Origin: Mucidula mucida
Lineage: Eukaryota > Basidiomycota > Agaricomycetes > Agaricales > Physalacriaceae
NCBI GenBank assembly: GCA_015501055.1
Contig: JADNYV010000088.1
Location: forward strand, 81,160-145,159
DNA length: 64,000 nt
Reading direction: 5' to 3'
Numbering within the stretch: position 1 is the first letter of the stretch; every line of letters begins with the position of its first letter. The translations under genes and the position numbers were made by a program. Positions 36,430 to 48,069 of the stretch are shown here, in pieces. Below the pieces are notes generated by a model, which had not been told where the DNA came from, did no database searches, and worked only from the letters and a program-made list of their open reading frames with translations.

Positions 36430-36515
36430 AACCCCGTGAGCATTGAACCCACGGAGCTCAGCCATTTCTGTGCATCAGCACAACAACGAGTATAACCACT
36501 GCGCCAAAAGGGCAT
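36430..36515 (-). other. tRNA-like segment with A-box and B-box inside the hAT element
   Basis: On the minus strand, TGGCGCAGTGG (36,506-36,496) fits the RNA polymerase III A-box TRGYNNARNNG exactly. GGTTCAATGCT (36,449-36,439) is close to the B-box GGTTCGANTCC, with a T-arm-like stem GTGGG/CTCAC around it. The acceptor and D stems do not pair properly, so it is not an intact tRNA gene. It may be a captured tRNA or SINE head. Confidence 0.35.
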
Positions 36516-37017
36516 ATTCATTATACAATTTCAGTCCAGATCACACATAATTAGGTAAAATGCCATTAGCAAAAAAAAGGACAAAGGCCATGAAGGCCAT
36601 ACAAAATGTTGTGCTACAAACAAACCTGATGCGAGTACTGTTGCGAAGCGACGCATACGACGCATCAGGTGAAGAGTATGATACATCTAATATACAAAAA
36701 AACTACAAAATCGTCCACAAAAACGAATACTCTACAGTCCGTGAGGAAGAAGGGGTGCGCGCCCGAAAACTGTAACGTAACAGTCCACATAGTACTCAGC
36801 TAATCCGTACTCAACAGTCCGCATTTCCCGTTCTGACATCAGAGAGCCACAGATCAACTTGTGAGCGGCCTGTGAAGTTCCCGCCGGCATTGGTGGAACA
36901 CGACACCAGCGTCGCATCACCCGGTACAAAGCAGCCAGGACAGACGCGCGTCCCGTAAACGTTGCTGCCGCCAGCCCCATCCGACCCCAGTCAATGCTCT
37001 CCGGGACGACTCGGCCG

Positions 37018-38421
37018 TTGAAATTGCGTATGAAGCGGTTCTTCCTGGTGGAGTCGGAGTGGCACATTTTGGAGTCGTTGCTCCCCACTTTCAAGGTATG
37101 TTCTTTATTGTGTTCGGTTTTTATTGTCTCATGACATTTGCAGCGTCTCCAACGTGCGACAGTGCTTCTCTCGTCGAGCAAGTACTCCACGCTGCACGAA
37201 GTCATTCCCGTGTTCGACCTGCTCACCAAGGGTCTCGAGAAGCAGCTGCTTCGAACGGACATCCCCGTCGTGGTCCGCAAGGCTGTCCAGCGCGGCCTCA
37301 TCGTTCTGGACAAGTATTACTCCAAAACGGATGATTCCGTGATGTGGAAGACTGCGATGCGTGAGTTTTCTCTCTTTTGGTTCAACCGCTTGTTAATTTT
37401 TGGTTTAGTGCTACACCCGAAGCATCGCGGGCACTACTTCACGAATCAGAAGTGGGAGCAGGCGTGGATCGATACCGCTGTCAGCGCCGCTCGCAAAGTC
37501 TGGCAAGAGGATTACAAGCCACTCATCAAGGCAGTCCCACCTCCGCCCGAGGTTGATTCGGACGACGACACCTACGATATCTATGCTGCAGTTCATTCCT
37601 TCCCAGCCGTGTCTCAGACAGATCCATTCGATGCTTTTATTTCAGCGGACGCCACGGATGACGATGGAATCGATTACTGGGTTTCGAAGTCCGCACCGCA
37701 CAATGCGGAGTTTATCACCCCACAACAAGCCCTTGCCCGGATGGCTCTCGACTTCTTGAGCTGTCCCGCCACTAGTACTGATGTCGAACGACTCTTCTCG
37801 CACAGTGGTCTTGTCGTCTCCAAACGACGACACAATCTCGCTGCGGACTCAATTCGAGAGACCACGATACTTGGACAGTGGCTTGCCATTGAGGATCTTG
37901 TCCCCGAGCAGAAGATTGCGAAGTTCTTGCACAATCGGAAGTTACAGAAGAAGGATTTGAATGAGGACCTCTCGACCGACTGGACGGATTCGGATGCAGA
38001 CGCAGACGGAGGTGACGATTCCTCGGAGGATGCTGCACCGATGGATGTTTCCGATTCAGAGGTGGAGGTTGTCGAGGAGGTTGTCGAGGAGGATGAGGTT
38101 GTCGAGGAGGACGAGGTGGTTGACGAGGATGAGGTGGTTGACGAGGATGGGGATGATGTTGAGGAGAACTTGTGGACCAAGAGGAAGGGGAAGGGCAAGG
38201 CTGTTGCACAGTCGGAGGAGATGGACTTTTCTGATTTCCGCGATGGTATGGATCCTGTCTCAGAGTTTGACACGGGTCATGATGGTGATGTTGAGATTGA
38301 CGATGATGACGATGATCTCTATGAAACGATTGAGCAGGTAGTTTTGGTTCGACGGCGCAAGCCTGCTTCTTCACCTCAGGATACTACTGATATGGATGCT
38401 ACTGATATGGATATAACTTGA
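37018..38421 (+). CDS. hAT transposase, C-terminal part
   Basis: Readable from about 37,018 (KLRMKRFFLVESEWHILESL), across introns at 37,097-37,142 and 37,361-37,409. It includes KLYSTLHE-type text (SSKYSTLHEVIPVFDLL), LDKYYSKTDDS, LHPKHRGHYF and the hAT dimerisation domain (LDFLSCPATSTDVERLFS, VVSKRRHNL). After that comes a long acidic tail with repeated VVEED/VVDED units (about 38,064-38,160). The BED zinc finger and first catalytic acidic residues are not found upstream, so the protein is probably not an active transposase. Confidence 0.75.
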
Positions 38422-38686
38422 TACACTTACGACCTACTTACTTTAATCTTCACTGTCTTTATGTTTGAATTTGCTTGCTGATACGTGAGTATACTCGAGT
38501 ATACTCGGATCGTACTCGAGTACTCGAATACTCGAGACTCATGAAGTACTCTCGAGTAGAGTAGATATTCGAGTAGAGTCTCGAGTGAAGACTCGAGTCT
38601 TGAGTATTGGGTTTGAGGTAAGAGTTACTCATACGATGAGTCCGAATATACTCGAGTATGGACTCGTGTCCATCTCTACCGGACAG

Positions 38687-41600
38687 TGCGGTAAAAGCTT
38701 TCCAGAACTTTGAGACAAACAGTTTGTCGCGGTCGCAGAAGATGTCGTCGGGTAAACCATTCTCGCAGTACCAGTCATTAAAGAAGACGTTTGCAAAATC
38801 TTCAGCGGTAATATCGGTACGTGTGGGTATGATGCGCACGTCAGATCCTAGTCGGTCTGTCATGGTAACGATTGCGTTGTAACCCTCGTCATCTGGCAGT
38901 GGGCCAATGAAGTCAATGCCTATCGAGGATCCGCGGTCGTCAGGAACGGGCGTTGGGTGTAGTGGACCTGCTGGCTTAGTGGTTGTCCCTTTATTTCGTA
39001 GACAGTCGACACATGCCGGGATGTATGCCTCACGCAGGTCCTTAGCCATGTTCGGCCAATAGTAAGCGTCGCGAAGGGCAGCATACGCTTTGTCCGCGCC
39101 GGCGTGTCCCAAGGAGTCGTGGGCCAAACGGAAGAGCGTCTCGCGAACAGTACCGTGTCGAGGGATCAGTAGACGGTCGCCTATGTACCATAGTCCATTT
39201 CTTTCCGACACGTTCGGCAGTATCTTGTTCCCTTCGATGAACTTGCTGCAGAATTTGTCTTCGGTGTAGCCCTTCTTTATATCATCCAGGATGCTACTGT
39301 CAGACGTGACCTTGAGTACGGTGGCTACTGGTGTCGTCTGTGGTGGCCAGCATGCCGAGCGGTAGTCGTCGTCGGCGTCGATATCATTAGGTTCAGGGTC
39401 ATCTGTGGGGCAGTATCGGGACAGGGCATCAGCGACGGTGTTGTCGGGCCGGGGATGTACGTGATCGTGAAGTCGTACTGGGACATCACTTCCATCCACC
39501 TTGCTTGTCGGCGCGATAAGTCCCTTTGGCCGTCAAAGTTTTCCAGCGTGCGGTGATCCGTATACACGATGAATTCAGTTCCAATCAGGTCCGTGCGCCA
39601 GCGTTTCAGTGCACGGATTATCGCGAGCAGTTCCTTTTCGTGGACCGGGTAATTTAGTTGTGCCTTCTTCAGCTGCATGGAGTCGTAGGCTACGGGACGC
39701 GCAGATTCCCATGTAGGGCCATAAGAGAGGACGGCGCCTGTCCGAAGGTCACTGGCGTCGCATGTCACGAAGATTTTGTTGGTTCCGGACGTGTCGTCGT
39801 GGTCGATTACTGTCAGGCATTCACGGGAGACCACGATGTCCTTAATGGCGTCGAAGGCAGTCTGGTGTGCCAGTGTCCACTCAGGGAAGTTGGCCCGTGC
39901 AGCGTCCGTGGTCAGAGGTGTGAGGATGGCCGTTTGTTCGGCCAGGCGTGGTAGGAAGTTGGAGAGATACCGGACAAGACCGAGGAAGGAGAGGACCTCT
40001 GTAGTGGATTTAGGGCGCGACCAGTTTACAATCTTTTCGGCTTTCTTGTAGTCTGCTTCGATTCCCCGGCGCGAAATGTGGTGTCCAAGGAAATCGATGC
40101 CGGTGCGGAAGAATTGTGACTTTTTGTCGTTACAGTACAGTTTTGCTTTCCTCAATGCATCTAGTATCAGTCGCACATGTTGGACGTGTTCTTCGAGTGT
40201 TTGTGACCAGATGATGATGTCGTCTAGGTAGACGTGGCAAATGACACCGATGTATTGCCTAAGCGCGTCGTTTACGCGTCGTTGGTGTACAGCTGGAGAG
40301 TTCTTGAGTCCCTGCGGCATGACGAGCCATTCGAAGGTGCCCAGCGGTGTATTAATGGCAGTGTACTTGATGGAGTCTTCGTCCATGAAAGTCTGGAAGA
40401 AGCTGTCGGTCATATCCATCTTCGAGAACCACTTGCCCTTTCCGGCATCAGATAGGATCTCATCAACTCTCGGCATGCGGTAGTTGTCGCTGACAGTGTT
40501 GGCGTTGAGTTGTCTGTAGTCGTTTACCCATCGCGGAAGCGCGTTAGGGTCGGATTTCGGTACCAGAAAGGCTGGGGACGCGTATTCGGAGTGGGAAGGA
40601 CGTATGCGTCCAGCTTCCAAGTGACGGTCGACGAGTGTTTGCCACGCGTCTCGGTATTTCTTGGGGCTGCTGTACGATCTGGAATTGATCTTCTTCTCGG
40701 CATCCTTTAGCTTGATTGACATTTTAAATGTATCGGTCGGCATCTCCTTGATGTGCGGGACAGGTTTGAACACGTCCGCGTATTGCTGCTTTGTTGCGGT
40801 CTCTAGGGCCTCGCATCTCTTCATTGTCGCAAGTTCCTCCATCTTTTCTCGAACAGCAGCAATGGGGTCGCGTTCGCACAGCGCAATGTAGTCTGTGTCA
40901 GTGCAGCATTCGCTGCGTAGGCCGTCGCGGTCGTATTTCGGAAAAGGGAGCGCGTCGTTAGAGGATCTTGCATCTCGTTCCTTCGCCTTTCGTTGTGCTT
41001 GGGCGTTGACTTTCCTTACTTGGTTGGATTTTGACGGCGGTTTGAGGATGTCGAAGGACGTTGTCTTGTCAATCAGTGAACCGGTGTCTATATCCAGAAC
41101 GAGTTTATTACATTTCAAGAACGGTAAACCGAGGATCAAATCGGAACATAAGCCAGTGGTCACAATAGCGCGTACAGTGCGTGATTTCCATCTTTCATTG
41201 CGGTCAAAAACTTTCAATTTCACCCATTCGGTGAGCGTTGTTGCAGAGTCGGTAGCTGAAGATAGTGCGGTTGTTATCTGTATCGGTTCTGGTAAAGGGC
41301 GGCGGCGGAAAGAATTTTGCAGGACGATGCGCTCATCAATCAATACTAGATGGGAGCCAGAGTCAATAAGGGCGTTCACAAACAGTGGACCCGAGCAAGC
41401 CTTTGTACGGATGGCGCATGGCCACCGTACGTGAGGGACAGCAAACGGGGCGGTCTCCGTGGAAATCATACAAATAGGGTTACTCACGGGCGGTGCAGAC
41501 ATGGAACGGTCCAAGATGTTCACGACCCCGTCTTCGTCGGACTCATCGGATTCGCTGTTCATACCGAGGACGGAGTGCGCGTTCGTTGGAGCAGCGAGAG

Positions 41601-42972
41601 AGGCAGGAAAGTTTCCGCGGATGTGTGCGACAGGTTCGATTGTTGAGACTGGGGCGGTGTTAGCGCGTTTAGGGGCATCCGTCGCGAGCGTCGCTCCGTC
41701 TGACATCGTAATTCCTTTGTAGGTGGATCCTACGGGGAAGCCGTTCGGGCATTCGCTCGAGATGTGTCCCACGTCACGCCTGCGGCATTTCATACACCCG
41801 CGGTGCTTGCGAAGGTATTCTTTTTCGGAGTCGGTGAGGGGAGGGCATTTGATGATAGCGGTGTTGTTGGAGGAGGAAGTCTGTGCATTATTATTGGAGG
41901 AGGAGGAGCGCGGGTTCGTGTTTGCGTTCGTATTCTGGCGTTTGTTGGGCAGGGTGATAGAAGCAGTCCCGGCGCGGTCGCGCTTCGTCGCGTTCCCGAC
42001 CATCTTTGCTACCTTCTCCTGCTCGTCATTCCACTTCTTCTCGATATCCCTCATGCCCGCGACGAAGTCCCTAATCTTCTTTTCCTTCTTCAGATCTCTG
42101 TTGTTGTTATGTTCGACCTGGAGAGAGGGGAGCATGCGCGTGCGCAAGTGGTCAAGGAGGCGTTCTTCGGTGATAGTGTTCGGAGTGGAGGACAGAAGCA
42201 ATGCTGCAACGGATAGGCGGTTGTACCAGGCATGGAAGGTTTCGTCGGTGCTCTGTGCGCACGATAGGATATCTGTGCGTAGTGTATCCGACCAGTCGTC
42301 GCGTAGGAATTCCTTGCGCATCTCCTCGGCCACATCACCGATTGACATCGCGTCCCAAGCGGCGCTGTTGTTCTTGTAGGCATTCTTTAGCATGGGGTCC
42401 TGGAAGCCGGTGGCGAGGGTGGCGATGATGGTGGAAGGATCAATGGCACGGATTTTCATGTAATTCCCAGCGGCATATTCCCACTCGTTGATGTCTGCGG
42501 GCGTGATATCGTCCATGCCGGCTTTGAACATGGGTACGCTCTTTGGGTTCGTCGTTTCGACACGTGTCGATGCGGAAGCCGTGGCAATGCTGTCGGTGGT
42601 TGTGGGCATGGTGATTGACGGGAGGCTGGGGTGGGCTGTCGGTCGTTTCTTGGGGCGTAGGAGCGGATGGTGGTAGTCCGACTCTGAGGAGGTGTCAGAG
42701 TCGTCATGGGCAATGACGGTGGTTTTGGTCTGTTTGTTCGTCATCGAAGCGTCTTGACCCGGCGTTGTGTGATGGTGTGTGTTCGGCGAGATCTCGCGAC
42801 TGGTGTCGTTAGGAATGTGTGGCGAGCTAGGCGGGGTGGTGAGGGGTGATGAGCCTGTCGTTTCTACCATTCCACTCGATGTCGCTTGGTTCTTCGATTT
42901 TAGCCTGTTGGATCTACGGTTCATGGTGATCTTTTCGAGCGTTGTTCTCAGTAATTCTGTGGCGTGGAACAT
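38687..42972 (-). pseudogene. Chromovirus A gag-pol (gag, protease, RT, RNase H, integrase N-terminal)
   Basis: Start ATG at 42,972 (MFHATELLRTTLEKI). Gag has a zinc knuckle of variant spacing, CMKC-x6-H-x4-C (about 41,790). Protease motif ALIDSGSHLVLID (about 41,360). RT has FLVPKSDPNALPRWVNDYRQL and the catalytic YLDD (about 40,220). RNase H has FVTCDASDLRTGAVLSY and VYTDHRTLEN. One missing base near 39,455 (after ITYIPGP) shifts the frame. The second frame carries ADALSRY, the integrase HHCC zinc-binding region (HDSLGHAGADKAY...CVDCLRNKG) and the first two catalytic Asp regions (GIDFIGPLP, IFCDRDKLF). It is then cut by the hAT insertion after FTALSG at about 38,687. Confidence 0.9.
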
Positions 42973-43107
42973 TGTCGGTCTCGTTGTATCGCCCAAGTTG
43001 TAAATGGCGGATACGTACTGTAGTGACTTCAGTCGGTGTTCGGTTCGTTCGGTGTCGGTGTCGTTGTCAGTGCTAAAGCAGCTTTGAGACTGCTGTAAAA
43101 AAAAAAG

Positions 43108-43292
43108 TGTAAGCTCGACGTTACCGTCGAGTCACTAAGCTGACAGTCGCACGTTAGTTACAGGATCAAAGCGTCGTGGTTAACCGTCGTGGTCGAAGTA
43201 CAGGAATAAGTAGCTAAGTTCGTCCGATCGTTGGGTATGTAAATATAGTAGTATGTCCGTTATGTCCGTGTGTCCGTGTAAGTGGGCTTACA
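43108..43292 (-). repeat. Chromovirus A, 5' LTR (right copy)
   Basis: 185 bp, one mismatch to the left copy. The target duplication AGTGA follows at 43,293-43,297. In the element's sense strand it is followed by an unusual run of about ten T residues, and I see no clear tRNA primer-binding site. Confidence 0.92.
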
Positions 43293-43477
43293 AGTGATTC
43301 GTTGTGCAACTTCGGCGAGTAGTCTGTTTACATTCAGTCGTTGAAGTATTCTCGCTCCACGGCGCAATCCCAAGACAGTCTCGAAAGGCATAGTCGTGGT
43401 CGTGTTCTGTGGCGCGTGTTAGCTGCAGGGCAGGTGTCCATGAATAATAGGTTGCACCTACTGTTGCAAACCAAGCT

Positions 43478-44668
43478 TCACAGAACGACTCCCTCAATCC
43501 ATCCCAACAAATCTTTATTCATCTCTTCTGGCCGCTGCATCATAATCCAATGCCCCGAATCATAGTCTTGGAAAGTAAAGTTCGGCGCGTACTTGTAGAA
43601 AGGGGCTCGCATGAACGCGGGAATACAATTGTAATCGCGAACGGCACCGCCGAAAAAAGCCGGCTTCCGAATGGTCCAGTCAACTTCTGGTATGTCTACA
43701 CAAGATGAGTTGGGTTTGTTGAGGCGGCGGAGTTGAGCAATCATCGTACTCTCGCTATCCTTCCACTCGACGTCGGACGTCATAGTTTTGTACCAGTTGA
43801 GTGCGGGCGCGATACCAGAGGCAAGAAGGTCTGTTTTGGCGCGGTCGTATTCCTACAATTGTCAATTCATCAACACCTGATAGTCAAAATGGAACGGAAT
43901 GTACCTCTTGAGAGAGGAAGAACTCCGTCATCGATCCGGACTCTAGCCACTGTTGCATCGCGCCTGTAGGGGACCACGCAGTAATGGTCACCCTCGGATC
44001 TTTAGCATAAACGAGCGAATAGAAAGAGTCGATGTTGTTGCGAATTATGTCTGCAGCGTTGTCCTGGGAGAAGAAGGCCCAGTATCCCCACGCGTCGTAG
44101 CCCAGGGCTTGCGCGCTCTACACAACGGTTGATGTTACTAGATCAAGTGCGAATTGTTGGAGGAAGCTTACCTGATTTTTCAAGGTTTCAAAGTCGAACC
44201 CGGGAGGAGGCACGTACCCAGCCGCGTAGAACGCAAATGCGATAAAACGGTCCTGATAATAATTCACCAAGCGAGCGGCCGGCCTGCAGCCCCTTCACAA
44301 ATGTCAGCCTTGCCTTGAGGTGATGATTGAATGTGCATCGCTCACCAATCGTGTCCAATGGCAACAACCTTTTCGGCGTTCTCTTCGTCGAGTATTTCGA
44401 CGATGTCTTTGGTGATCAGACTACTCTTGTAGGCCTCAACCTCGATAGGCTTCGCGGTGCCACCATACCCCAACATGTCGGGGACAACAAGACCATATCC
44501 TTGAGCAGCGAAGAAGGTGATTTGGCGATGCCAGTCGTATGCGGTACCCGGGAAGCCATGGAGGAAAAGCAAATACGGCTTCGACAAAATCCTAGGAGAA
44601 GAGAAGTAGTAGTGGTACTTGAGACCGCGAGAAACAACGAAGTCTTTGTAGTGCGTTGAGTCTAACAT
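43478..44668 (-). CDS. Epoxide-hydrolase-like alpha/beta hydrolase (EH1)
   Basis: Intact gene of about 330 residues in five to six exons. Start ATG 44,668 (MLDSTHYKDFVVSRGLKYHY). Motifs: oxyanion HGFPG (LLFLHGFPGTAYDW), nucleophile elbow VAIGHDWG (G-H-D-W-G, Asp nucleophile as in epoxide hydrolases and dehalogenases; Trp codon split by the intron at about 44,343), a cap-domain ALGYDAWGYWAFFSQD, and the catalytic His in YDSGHWIMMQRPEEMN near the end. It would hydrolyse epoxides or related compounds; the physiological substrate is unknown. A broken paralogue lies at 48,070 on the other strand. It lies about 180 nt beyond the right boundary of chromovirus A. Confidence 0.82.
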
Positions 44669-45283
44669 GACGAGCAAGGAGTCGGACGACCATCGCGATC
44701 TACAGATTATGTTAAGTAGAAAGAAATGCAGATTCTTTGGGGTAGCGGTACGATATTCAACCACCCCAAAAGGCGGTTGGCAATCCGGGAGCGGAGATTC
44801 TTTGGGGTGGCGGTCCATTTGTCAGTAGCCTTCGTCTGATGCAGCGCAGTTCGTAATGCATGACTGATGTTCCGTCAGCAGAGAATTTGGGCGCTGGAAG
44901 GTGAGCAAGCTTAATTTTGGGTAGGTACCGCCTTCATATCCGGGGCAGCGACACCCAAAGCGGAATAAGAGGCCGACGGCGATGTCTTGCCGTGAGATTG
45001 GTACGAGTCGCTTTCGTGCATCCGACTCTGCCTCCCCTTTTCGCCTTTTCGACAGGGACTCAGCGCACAGCCGCTGGCTCATGTTTTGCCAATCGAGCAA
45101 GTAAGTACAGTATAAGCCGCCGTACTTCAAGAACCAAAGCTTGTCTCATGTCAAGAGGTGCACTGCCAGTAGAAATAAGTTGGAGATGGAAAGGAAAAAA
45201 TGACTCAATAGGGGACAAGTACCACCGACTGGGTTAGGGTTTCCACCCCAATCAAACACTCCGTTTGGGCTTCAAAAGCAATA
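44669..45283. other. Intergenic, no gene recognised
   Basis: Promoter side of EH1 and 3' flank of the FAD gene. A perfect 14-nt direct repeat, GATTCTTTGGGGTR at about 44,732 and 44,797, flanks a short segment. Otherwise nothing recognisable. Confidence 0.35.
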
Positions 45284-46617
45284 TCATTGCAAGCCCATAC
45301 TACCTCGGAACATAGGAACCAAGAGCTCGCGCGACTTCGCCAATCTTGCCATCCAGGCGCCCATGACGCGTCGAGGTACGCTACACCGCCCTCCTATAAG
45401 AATTTCGTCAAAAATGGCAGAACGTGGACCAACTCCTGGTCTTACCTTCCCATCCGTGATCAAAATCATCTCCATAGCGCCTTTGTACTTCTTCAGAGCG
45501 GTGCCGTTCTTGATATAACTCAAAACATTGGCGGCGACAATGCTGGTATGAATGTCGGCCTTGGCAGCCTGCTTCTACTCCTTGATATCGGTGATGTCTC
45601 CTAGTGCGAATATCTCGGGGTGGTCCTGGAGCTGTAGCGTGGATTTGACTTTTACAAAACCGTTGCCGTCAAGTACGTCGGACCCTAGGGAAGTTAGGTA
45701 GACAGTGTTTGGACGAGTTCCCCATGCCGAGACCTAGAAGCAATGACTCGGAGCATGAGAGCAAAGTAATAGCTCAACCAAAACGACTCACAACAAGGTC
45801 ACCTGGCAAAGTCTTCCCATTTCGTGTCTTGACTGAACCATCAACAGACGTCAAGTCATCGATGAAGTCGTCATACACAAACGTTACTCCTCGTGCGGTA
45901 AAGCTGGACTCTGCGCGTCGGCGGAATTTGTCAGGGTATGTCTCGTTGAGAAGCTGGGGTAACGCTTGAACCACTGTTACCGGCTTTTCCTGTACGCGGC
46001 AGTCAATAACGTCAAAAAAACGAAAATGGACGGGCACGGACAGGCCAGAGATCTTTAATTTCTCCTGTAATTTCTGCGTTGGGAGTGTTGAATCAGGACG
46101 CGTTTGCCAGAAGGACAGACCTCGTACCTAGACCGACGGCTCCTCCGCCAGCGACAACAACGCTCTTCGCACTGCTGAACTCCTTGCGTCTGGCAGTCAA
46201 CCACTCTTTGACAGCCTCTTCATCGTCGGGGAACGCCAACGGTCCAGGCCACTTTGCTCCCGTCGCTAGAACCAACACAGCAAAAGGAATCTTTTCTCCG
46301 CTGTGCAGAATGACCAAGCCACCCTTGTCGCCACTCTTCTCGACGGCTGTGACGACTGCCTGCACAAAGGTACCCTTCCCGTTATAGAACAATTTATCGT
46401 AGGGGGCAAAGGCAACCTTTTCCAGGTCGTCGCGGTCAGAGACGACCATTCGTGCAGTAGCGATGAGGTGAATGCGGTAGGGCCGTGGGTTTACGAGGAT
46501 GAGGTCGTGCGACGCCGCGTCAAGCTTTGCTGAAATGTGGCGTGCTGCAACAGCGCCATAACCGCCTCCTACGACGACAATGTTGGGCTTTCCATTGGTC
46601 GGTATCTGGAACGGCAT
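45284..46617 (-). pseudogene. FAD-dependent oxidoreductase, AIF/FSP1 (AMID)-like, disrupted
   Basis: NAD(P)H-quinone-type flavoprotein of the AIF2/FSP1 family. Start 46,617 (MPFQIPTNGKPNIVVVGGGYGA). FAD-binding GxGxxG in VVVGGGYGAVAARH. NAD(P)-binding second Rossmann motif VVVAGGGAVGLE, read across the intron at about 46,133. Later LATGAKW, SAWGTRPNT and FALGDITD. Introns at about 46,130-46,072, 46,043-45,990 and 45,795-45,735 restore the frame. Two lesions remain: an in-frame TAG at 45,577-45,575, where the sequence DIKE-stop-KQAAKAD suggests a lost Gln codon, and a one-base frame slip near 45,370 before the C-terminal WMARLAKSRELL segment. Confidence 0.7.
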
Positions 46618-48069
46618 CTAGGTATTTTGATTATGACACTAGTGAAGATTTGGGGAGTCTACATACCGAACTGCCTGGTTCCGTATGAAGCTACAACGTT
46701 TGTGAAGCGTGGTCGCAATGCAGAAGTCATCACGCGTACAGATGGGACCACGGCTAAATGTGCACCGAACCTGATTTTCCGCCAGGTACACCCAGCTGTG
46801 TCTGGGCTTGACGCTGCTTGATGCCCGACATCGCCGGGCCAGTAGGGACTTTTCAAAGCGATCTGTTGTTGAAGCTGGCATGTATCATTCGCATAGAAAA
46901 AATCACTTTAGATTCTCATTGATTTGACACGACCACGAAGGCGGACACAAGGAGACGTTAATCGAGTTCATGGTGGGATTCAGATGGATCGCTTTACAGG
47001 CATAGACATTGGCGTTATCGACAGGCAAGTCCCGGACTCAGAGCCATTTCGCGAGAGCTTGATCATCATCGTTAGTAACATAGGACTTGTGGACGTTCTC
47101 CTGGTTCAGCCCAGAATTGCGTCTTGCAGTCGGACGATGTAATGCCGCGTGGTCAGAAGTTCCACCGATGCGAGTGCGGAGTTTGCTGTCCTTGCGTTCA
47201 CAAGCAAAATCCTGATGACGGGGATGTCATTAGTATTCTGGTGATTGGAGGACTGAAGAGGCAGCTACTCTGAACCTCCCTTCGCGTGAATTGCGGCGGC
47301 GCAGATGCGCTTTACACGAGGAAGAGATAGAGAAATAGTGAGTTTCTCACCTTCGTTCGGGCTTCTTGGACAACAGGCAATTGAAGGGATTTGAGAAAGA
47401 CCTTCATTTCCTTTCAGGCTGCAGGTAAAGCTAGGCGAAGGACCCGAAGGTAGGTCGTTATACCTTTGAGTGACCCGCACTCATGTCCTCTTCTGTATGA
47501 ATGTCAGTATGTAGACTACTATCGACCAACAATCGATGGTTGAACCAAGGTCAAGCCCCTGAGTCGGCCGTGTCATCCGAGTCCTTCTGAATCGGCACTT
47601 TCGGCAAAGTACTCTTGGTCAGATTCCTTCTTGCCTTTCACTTCGAAAGATGTTCTAACTGCTGACATATCCAGTCATACCCATGCTGTCGATATCTGTC
47701 CGGTGTCACACTGTAGTGTCCTCGAAGCCCGACTTGGCACGTTCAGGCGCTTGCTACCTGTTGGCCAGGTCAATCGGAGTCTTCGATATTATCATGCATC
47801 TTCCCAACAAGGACTATCGGTCCAGCGAGAGGGCCGTGCAGTAACGAACCGATATGTAAACGCGGATTGTAAGTGGGACAGTCGCTGACACCTGTCTACT
47901 AAGCACAATAATTGCTGAAAGCGTCCCTACTGGACGGACGAACTGCAGTGACTGATAACTTGTGTCTTATCAACCGTGCTCTGTAAGACGTGTTTGGCTG
48001 ACAAAGGTGCGCTACTTAAGAAGACCTTTGGCTCCAGATCATCATCCTTGTGACTGTTCTTCTCCCGTC
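46618..48069. other. Intergenic, no gene recognised
   Basis: About 1.45 kb without a convincing gene. Several 60-85-codon frames lack motifs. It separates the FAD gene (minus) from the broken hydrolase paralogue (plus), so both promoters should lie here. Confidence 0.4.

Larger units (their letters stand above)
36178..38678 (+). mobile_element. hAT transposon inserted in chromovirus A
   Basis: A 2,501-bp element with TAGAG...CTCTA ends. The terminal inverted repeats, about 20 bp, are imperfect (TAGAGTCGGACGCGAGT against TAGAGATGGACACGAGT). It is flanked by the 8-bp target duplication CCGGACAG (36,170-36,177 and 38,679-38,686). Both arms are packed with short subterminal repeats: ATTCGTGAGT types on the left and ACTCGAGTA types on the right, the usual transposase-binding arrangement of hAT elements. 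It encodes a transposase lacking its N-terminal part. Confidence 0.92.
34947..43292 (-). mobile_element. Chromovirus A: Ty3/gypsy LTR retrotransposon, interrupted by hAT
   Basis: LTRs of 185 bp (34,947-35,131 and 43,108-43,292), TGTAAG...CTTACA, identical except for one A/G difference. They are flanked by the perfect 5-bp duplication AGTGA. Without the hAT insertion and its extra target copy the element is about 5.84 kb. It is transcribed on the minus strand, with gag and pol fused in one frame, protease, RT, RNase H, integrase and a C-terminal chromodomain. The near-identical LTRs indicate a recent insertion, yet this copy is defective (one-base frameshift, hAT insertion, deletion at the integrase active site), so it was probably mobilised in trans or damaged after insertion. 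Confidence 0.95.

Noticed and set aside
37674..38374. Two 200-codon minus-strand frames, Ser/Thr-rich and Pro/His-rich
   Set aside because: Antisense shadows of the acidic tail of the hAT transposase.
40895..42379. Long plus-strand frames within chromovirus A
   Set aside because: Antisense shadows of the gag-pol frame.
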